From contig JBECKQ010000435.1 in the NCBI GenBank assembly GCA_040235375.1, positions 1 through 5,251 on the forward strand: 5,251 nucleotides of DNA, read 5' to 3'. This DNA comes from JBECKQ01 sp040235375. GTDB taxonomy: Bacteria > Planctomycetota > Phycisphaerae > UBA1845. How positions within the stretch are numbered: position 1 is the stretch's first letter; every line of letters begins with the position of its first letter. Below are positions 5,241-5,251 of the stretch, piece by piece. The translations under genes and the position numbers were made by a program. The notes beneath the pieces are model-generated. The model worked only from the letters and a program-made list of their open reading frames with translations, ran no database searches and had not been told where the DNA came from.

Positions 5241-5251
5241 CTGGTGTGTTG
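5210..5251 (+). CDS. Possible start of a next ORF, overlapping the ATPase end (cut by window)
   Basis: An ATG at 5210, in a different frame from the ATPase gene, opens a frame that stays open to the window edge (MAPLDANADVTGVL). It would overlap the ATPase gene by 31 bases, an arrangement seen in translationally coupled genes. No Shine-Dalgarno sequence precedes it and 14 codons give no family. It may be chance. Confidence 0.2.
   Translation, partial: MAPLDANADVTGVL

Noticed and set aside
1..5251. CRISPR array, insertion sequence, toxin-antitoxin or phage-defence operon
   Set aside because: There are no regularly spaced repeats, no transposase or terminal inverted repeats, and no nuclease, toxin or defence-associated partner next to the AAA+ gene within the window.

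Overview
The window is GC-rich, apart from a more AT-rich strip around 2,925-3,060. It most likely comes from a planctomycete, probably of the Phycisphaerae or a related lineage. The best clue is a secreted dockerin protein carrying the DCNxNGIPDECDI-type repeat that is abundant in that group. This assignment is an inference from protein style, not a database match.

Layout. Positions 1-1188 (+) hold the 3' part of a polytopic membrane glycosyltransferase of the GT39/PMT_2 (ArnT-like) type. It converges, with a 64-base gap and no visible terminator, on a minus-strand gene (2287-1253). That gene encodes a 344-residue exported protein with an Ig-like N-terminal half, two dockerin-type calcium-binding modules and an Asn/Asp-rich repeat. 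Upstream of it lie a good Shine-Dalgarno site, a nested inverted repeat and a sigma70-like promoter, which together imply a leader of about 270 nt. From 2434 to 2771 I see little beyond that promoter. A weak 54-codon ORF (2772-2936, +) follows, and its end overlaps a short heptamer tandem repeat.

The most interesting region is 2964-3250 (+). A TTGCAA-N16-TATACT promoter is followed by about 250 nt without a convincing ORF, full of complementary segments, and ending in a clear intrinsic terminator with seven Ts. A 10-bp long-range helix closes a branched 5' domain. A second 10-bp helix uses terminator bases and would be mutually exclusive with the terminator hairpin. This is either a stand-alone structured RNA or a transcription-attenuating leader.

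Downstream (3411-5240, +) is a divergent two-domain Clp/Hsp100 AAA+ ATPase. It lacks the N-terminal Clp domain and the middle coiled coil. Its first ATPase ring appears degenerate: Walker A is kept, but the Walker B acid, sensor 1 and arginine fingers are lost. The second ring keeps its catalytic residues and a possible FGF ClpP-docking tripeptide, but ATRK replaces the aromatic GYVG pore loop. The RNA lies directly upstream of and co-directional with this ATPase, so the RNA may control it. This cannot be shown from the sequence alone. A possible next ORF begins at 5210 and runs off the window.
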